This document shows positions 6,246-9,104 of a stretch of 9,104 nt of DNA, piece after piece. Below the pieces are notes generated by a model. The model was not told where the DNA came from and did not search any database. It saw only the letters and a list, made by a program, of their open reading frames with translations. Made by a program: the position numbers and the translations under genes. The number at the start of each line of letters is the position of its first letter. The first letter of the stretch is position 1. The stretch is from an uncultured Oscillospiraceae bacterium (GTDB lineage: Bacteria > Bacillota > Clostridia > Oscillospirales > Acutalibacteraceae), in assembly GCA_900549675.1 (NCBI GenBank), contig URPG01000070.1:1-9104 (forward strand), in the 5' to 3' direction.

Positions 6246-8426
6246 TCAGTTTCTGCGGTCGCCGCGGTTAAAATCCCTTCTGGGAGCCGGGCGGCGAGGT
6301 CTGTCAGAAAGTGTGTTTTCCGCCACTGCACCGTCTAAATCAATCAAAGCTTCACGGCGAGAAAGATTCAGGCGGCCTTTATCATCCACTTCCAAAACCT
6401 TAACTTTTATCGTATCACCAATATTGACAACGTCTGTGACTTTTTCTGTTCTCTTAATATCAAGATGAGAAATGTGTACCATGCCTTCTTTGCCGGGGGC
6501 AATCTCAACAAAAGCACCGAAGTCCATAATGCGGGTAACTTTGCCGTTGTAGTAAGAGCCTGCCTCGGGATCGCTGATAATGGTTTTAACAATGTCTAAT
6601 GCACGTTGGCATTTTTCTTGATCTAAACCGGCGATAAAGACATGTCCATCCTCTTCAATATCAATTTTTACATCACATTCAGCACAAATTTTTTGGATTA
6701 CTTTACCGCCTGAACCTATGACTTCACGAATTTTATCTACAGGAACAGTGGTAGAGAGCATTTTGGGAGCATACTGAGAAAGCTGGGGGCGAACTTCGGG
6801 AATGGCTTTCAGCATAATATCATCAAGGATATAATTTCTGGCTTGGTGCGTTTTAGCGAGGGCTTCTTTTACCATATCAGGGGTAAGACCGGTGATTTTC
6901 AGGTCCATCTGAATAGCAGTGATGCCTTTATGTGTACCGGCAACTTTAAAGTCCATATCACCGAAGAAATCTTCCAAACCTTGGATGTCGACCATCGTCA
7001 TCCAACGGTCACCCTCGGTGATAAGTCCGCAGGAAATACCGGCAACAGGCGCCTTAATTGGAACACCGGCGGCCATAAGAGCCAGCGTACTGCCGCAGAT
7101 AGCGCCCTGCGAGGTGGAACCGTTGGAAGAAAGAACTTCTGATACCAAACGAATGGTATAGGGGAATTCTTCAACAGAAGGAATCACCGGTACAAGTGCC
7201 CTTTCTGCCAAAGCACCGTGACCAACTTCACGACGCCCTGGACCTCTGCTGGGCCTAGTTTCACCGACAGAGTAAGAAGGGAAATTGTAGTGGTGAATAT
7301 AGCGTTTGGTTTCTTCTTCATCAATACCGTCTAAAAGCTGATTATCACGAATAGAGCCTAATGTGGCAATGGTGAGCACTTGAGTTTGTCCTCTTGTGAA
7401 CATACCGGAGCCATGCACTCTGGGGAGCAAATCAACTTCTGCCGCTAACGGGCGAATGTCGTTCATACCACGGCCGTCAACACGTTTTTGTTCGTCCAAT
7501 AACCAGCGGCGAACAATATATTTTTGCGTCTGATACAAGCACTCATCAATTTGAGCGGCTTGATCAGGGTATTTTTCATCAAATTCTGCGTGTACTTTTT
7601 CGTAGATAGGCTGTAGCCTTTCGTCACGCACGGTTTTGTCGTCGGTATCCAAAGCCAGTTTGATATCTTCCATAGCAAAGGCTTTGACAGCCTCTAGCAT
7701 TTCCGGATTGGGCTTTAAAGAAGGGTATTCAAATTTATCTTTGCCGATTTCACTTTGAATCTCTTTAATGAAGCTGATGATGTGCTGGTTGGCTTCATGC
7801 CCGGCTAAAATACCGTCTAACATGACATCATCGGGAATTTCGTTGGCGCCGGCTTCAATCATAGCGATTCTTTCGTCAGTTGAGGCAACGGTGACAGCCA
7901 TTTCAGAAATTTTACGCTGTTCGGCGTTCGGGTTGATGATAAATTCACCGTCGATTAAACCGACAGAAACACCGCTGATAGGACCATTCCATGGAATATC
8001 GGAAATGGTCAGAGCGATAGAGGTACCAACCATAGCGGCGATTTCCGGAGAACAATCCGGGTCCACAGACATAACAGTACAAACGATTGAAACATCGTTG
8101 CGCATATCTTTGGGGAAAAGAGGACGAATGGGACGGTCAATCATGCGGCACACCAAAATGGCTTTGTCGGTGGGGCGACCCTCACGTTTGAGAAAAGAAC
8201 CGGGAATTTTACCTACGGAATAAAGCTTTTCTTCAAAATCAACAGAAAGCGGGAAAAAGTCAATGCCGTCACGGGGTTTGGAAGCGGCCGTAGCGGCTAC
8301 ATGAACAACGGTTTCGCCATAGCGAACCAAGCATTCTCCATTGGCAAGCTGTGCCATTTTTCCGGTTTCTACGACAAGGGGTCTGCCGGCAAAATCAGTT
8401 TCAAACACTTTAAAATTTTCAAACAT
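6246..8426 (-). CDS. pnp: Polyribonucleotide nucleotidyltransferase (PNPase)
   Basis: This phosphate-dependent 3'-5' exoribonuclease forms a cytoplasmic trimer and works in mRNA decay and RNA quality control. The 726-residue product matches the bacterial family. Domains in order are the first RNase PH-like core (about 10-140, with DRPIRPLFP at 97-105), a helical linker (about 245-320), and the second RNase PH-like core (about 325-545). A KH domain (about 558-617, IGSGGK at 570-575) and an S1 domain (about 622-692) follow. The catalytic core holds Arg398-Arg399, Ser439 and GDMDFK with Asp486, Asp492 and Lys494, at the same numbers as in E. coli. The tail after 700 is arginine/aspartate-rich (RRPAPRRDFNRGDRRN). 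The frame stays open to 8480, but AAAGGA (8434-8439) sits 7 bases before the ATG at 8426 and MFENFKVFET is the family start. It follows rpsO, as in many bacteria. Confidence 0.97.
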   Translation of the reverse strand: MFENFKVFETDFAGRPLVVETGKMAQLANGECLVRYGETVVHVAATAASKPRDGIDFFPLSVDFEEKLYSVGKIPGSFLKREGRPTDKAILVCRMIDRPIRPLFPKDMRNDVSIVCTVMSVDPDCSPEIAAMVGTSIALTISDIPWNGPISGVSVGLIDGEFIINPNAEQRKISEMAVTVASTDERIAMIEAGANEIPDDVMLDGILAGHEANQHIISFIKEIQSEIGKDKFEYPSLKPNPEMLEAVKAFAMEDIKLALDTDDKTVRDERLQPIYEKVHAEFDEKYPDQAAQIDECLYQTQKYIVRRWLLDEQKRVDGRGMNDIRPLAAEVDLLPRVHGSGMFTRGQTQVLTIATLGSIRDNQLLDGIDEEETKRYIHHYNFPSYSVGETRPSRGPGRREVGHGALAERALVPVIPSVEEFPYTIRLVSEVLSSNGSTSQGAICGSTLALMAAGVPIKAPVAGISCGLITEGDRWMTMVDIQGLEDFFGDMDFKVAGTHKGITAIQMDLKITGLTPDMVKEALAKTHQARNYILDDIMLKAIPEVRPQLSQYAPKMLSTTVPVDKIREVIGSGGKVIQKICAECDVKIDIEEDGHVFIAGLDQEKCQRALDIVKTIISDPEAGSYYNGKVTRIMDFGAFVEIAPGKEGMVHISHLDIKRTEKVTDVVNIGDTIKVKVLEVDDKGRLNLSRREALIDLDGAVAENTLSDRPRRPAPRRDFNRGDRRN

Positions 8427-8433
8427 AACAGAT

Positions 8434-8439
8434 TCCTTT
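8434..8439 (-). promoter_or_regulatory. Ribosome binding site of pnp, decides the start
   Basis: On the minus strand AAAGGA lies 7 bases before the ATG at 8426. It rules out the longer in-frame start at 8480, which has no comparable site and would place the hairpin at 8442-8453 inside the coding region. Confidence 0.85.
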
Positions 8440-8441
8440 CT

Positions 8442-8453
8442 GCCCGAATGGGC
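8442..8453 (-). other. Short GC hairpin just ahead of the pnp ribosome binding site
   Basis: On the minus strand GCCC-ATTC-GGGC forms a four-base-pair GC stem ending 2 bases before the AAAGGA. It could affect ribosome access or mark a boundary of the leader structure. Four pairs are weak evidence. Confidence 0.35.
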
Positions 8454-8471
8454 GAAGAGTCTCTGACAGCC

Positions 8472-8526
8472 GTTCAACAATTAAACCAATTTTTGAAAAG
8501 TTCAAAAACTCGTTTCACTGCTGAAC
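8472..8526 (-). promoter_or_regulatory. 55-nt near-continuous hairpin in the pnp leader
   Basis: Folding the 55-base minus-strand segment on itself gives 26 opposed positions around a three-base loop (CTT). Of these, 24 pair (three as G-U) and two are mismatches (G-A and G-G), with no bulges. The top eight pairs are TTTTTGAA against TTCAAAAA. So long a bulge-free duplex resembles an RNase III substrate. In E. coli, RNase III cuts a stem in the rpsO-pnp intergenic leader and PNPase then destabilises its own mRNA. The same role here is inference. It lies 46 bases upstream of the pnp start. Confidence 0.7.
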
Positions 8527-8553
8527 CGCACTGTACAAACTCCTGCAAGTAGT

Positions 8554-8602
8554 AAAAAGAGGAAAGGCCGTGGTCGCTTTTTCATCAAGCAAAACCACAG
8601 CC
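8554..8602 (-). terminator. Terminator or attenuator between rpsO and pnp
   Basis: On the minus strand GGCTGTGGT (8602-8594) pairs with ACCACGGCC (8574-8566), nine pairs with one G-U. An inner GCTT/AAGC stem is separated by a small asymmetric loop. TTTCCTCTTTTT (8565-8554) follows. The hairpin starts 11 bases after the rpsO stop. No convincing separate pnp promoter was found downstream, so it probably acts as a partial terminator that lets some transcripts run into pnp, as at the E. coli rpsO-pnp junction. Confidence 0.75.
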
Positions 8603-8613
8603 ACATCTTTTTC

Positions 8614-8877
8614 TTATTTACGGATACCAAGCTCTGCGATAATGGTACGATATCTTTCAATATCAATTTTGGTTAGGTAATTGAGAAGATTTCTTCTTTT
8701 ACCAACCATTTTCAAAAGACCGCGGCGTGAGTGGTGGTCTTTGTTGTTTTCACGCAAATGCTCAGTTAAGTCATTGATTCTCTTGGTTAGTACAGCAATT
8801 TGTACTTCAGGAGAACCTGTGTCACCTTCGTGGCGAGCGTATTTCTTTAGAATTTCTGTTTTTTCTGTTTTTGTCAT
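8614..8877 (-). CDS. rpsO: 30S ribosomal protein S15
   Basis: S15 is a primary binding protein of the small ribosomal subunit. It binds the central domain of 16S rRNA at the helix 20-21-22 junction and takes part in bridge contacts to the large subunit. The 87 residues are close to the 88-89 typical of the family. The RNA-contacting signatures DTGSPEVQ (19-26) and DHHSRRGL (47-54) are present, followed by the basic helix ending in GIRK. AAAGGTG (8891-8885) stands 7 bases before the ATG. Its own promoter lies about 140 bases upstream, leaving a leader of about 130 bases, long enough for autoregulation. The downstream partner is pnp, across a terminator-like hairpin. Confidence 0.97.
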   Translation of the reverse strand: MTKTEKTEILKKYARHEGDTGSPEVQIAVLTKRINDLTEHLRENNKDHHSRRGLLKMVGKRRNLLNYLTKIDIERYRTIIAELGIRK

Positions 8878-9007
8878 GATATATCACCTTTCTGCATTTC
8901 AATGCGATAAACCATATCCACAGCAAGGGTCGGTGTTATCCTTATAAAGAAAGCCAAGTGAGCTTTTCTTCTCAAAGGTTGGTCCCATAGCCGCAGGTAA
9001 GGTAACC
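8878..9007 (-). promoter_or_regulatory. Structured rpsO leader, probable S15-responsive element
   Basis: The leader from the predicted start near 9007 to the rpsO ATG holds several pairings on the minus strand. One is a hairpin AAGAAAAGC/GCTTTCTT (8970-8962 with 8954-8947, one bulge), extended by CCTT/AAGG (8978-8975 with 8943-8940). A second pairs GATAACACC (8940-8932) with GGTTTATC (8913-8906), eight pairs and one bulged C. The first of these segments can instead pair with GGTGATAT (8888-8881), seven pairs and one mismatch, which covers part of the Shine-Dalgarno. S15 autoregulation through its mRNA leader is established in several phyla. This particular fold is inferred. Confidence 0.55.
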
Positions 9008-9013
9008 TTGACA

Positions 9014-9042
9014 ATTTTATCATATTTCAAACGCTTTGTAAA
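9014..9042 (-). promoter_or_regulatory. Main promoter of rpsO-pnp
   Basis: On the minus strand TTTACA (9042-9037) and TAAAAT (9019-9014) are exactly 17 bases apart. Each differs from consensus at one position, and TGA just before the -10 supplies an extended element. The bases further upstream to the window edge (9043-9104) are AT-rich, contain runs of A and T that may act as an UP element, and hold no gene. A weaker second pair, TTGACC (9104-9099) and TAAAAA (9081-9076), also has 17-base spacing. Confidence 0.8.
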
Positions 9043-9104
9043 GCTTTTACCAGATAAAGTCTTTGATTAAAAATTTTTTTAAGAAAAGAGTTTTGTTAGG
9101 TCAA

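Noticed and set aside
7768..8223. 151-residue plus-strand open frame inside pnp
   Set aside because: It is antisense to the conserved PNPase core, and its open frame follows from the codon use of pnp.
8427..8480. Longer PNPase with 18 extra N-terminal residues
   Set aside because: The added residues have no family resemblance, and the AAAGGA site fits only the ATG at 8426.
8427..8613. T-box or other metabolite riboswitch ahead of pnp
   Set aside because: No T-box consensus or known aptamer core is visible. The structure is explained by a terminator hairpin and one long duplex.

Overview
The window looks like ordinary chromosomal DNA from a low-GC, anaerobic or facultatively fermenting Gram-positive bacterium. 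A member of the Clostridia fits best. The evidence is AT-rich DNA with strong AAGGAG-type ribosome binding sites, a pyruvate formate-lyase/activase pair, a Clostridia-style PNPase, and a membrane protein with a YcxB-like C-terminal region. The placement rests on protein resemblance read by eye, not on a search. No mobile element, CRISPR array, tRNA, rRNA or phage gene was seen.

Layout. (1) 40-2966, plus strand: pflB and pflA, overlapping by 4 bases (ATGA). They end at a long, perfectly paired, probably bidirectional terminator. (2) 3090-3851, minus strand: a classical short-chain dehydrogenase with its own consensus-like promoter. (3) 3852-4051: a divergent intergenic region with two good promoters facing outward and several repeats. 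(4) 4052-6138, plus strand: a secreted/membrane protein joined to a YcxB-like module, then mtnN (MTA/SAH nucleosidase) 47 bases later. The two are probably cotranscribed and end at a bidirectional terminator at 6170-6206. (5) 6246-9042, minus strand: rpsO then pnp, the widely conserved S15-PNPase pair, read from one strong promoter at 9014-9042.

How the genes work together. PflA installs the glycyl radical on PflB, which splits pyruvate to formate and acetyl-CoA without oxygen. rpsO and pnp link ribosomal protein synthesis with RNA turnover, and their RNA leaders hold the most interesting structure here. The rpsO leader contains a segment that can pair either with a local partner or with the Shine-Dalgarno region. 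Between rpsO and pnp lies a terminator-like hairpin, then a 55-nt almost fully paired hairpin that looks like an RNase III substrate. mtnN recycles by-products of S-adenosylmethionine metabolism. The SDR and the YcxB-like protein have no clear functional link to their neighbours.

I did not find a new multi-gene system. The observations worth following are regulatory RNA structures and one uncharacterised membrane protein.
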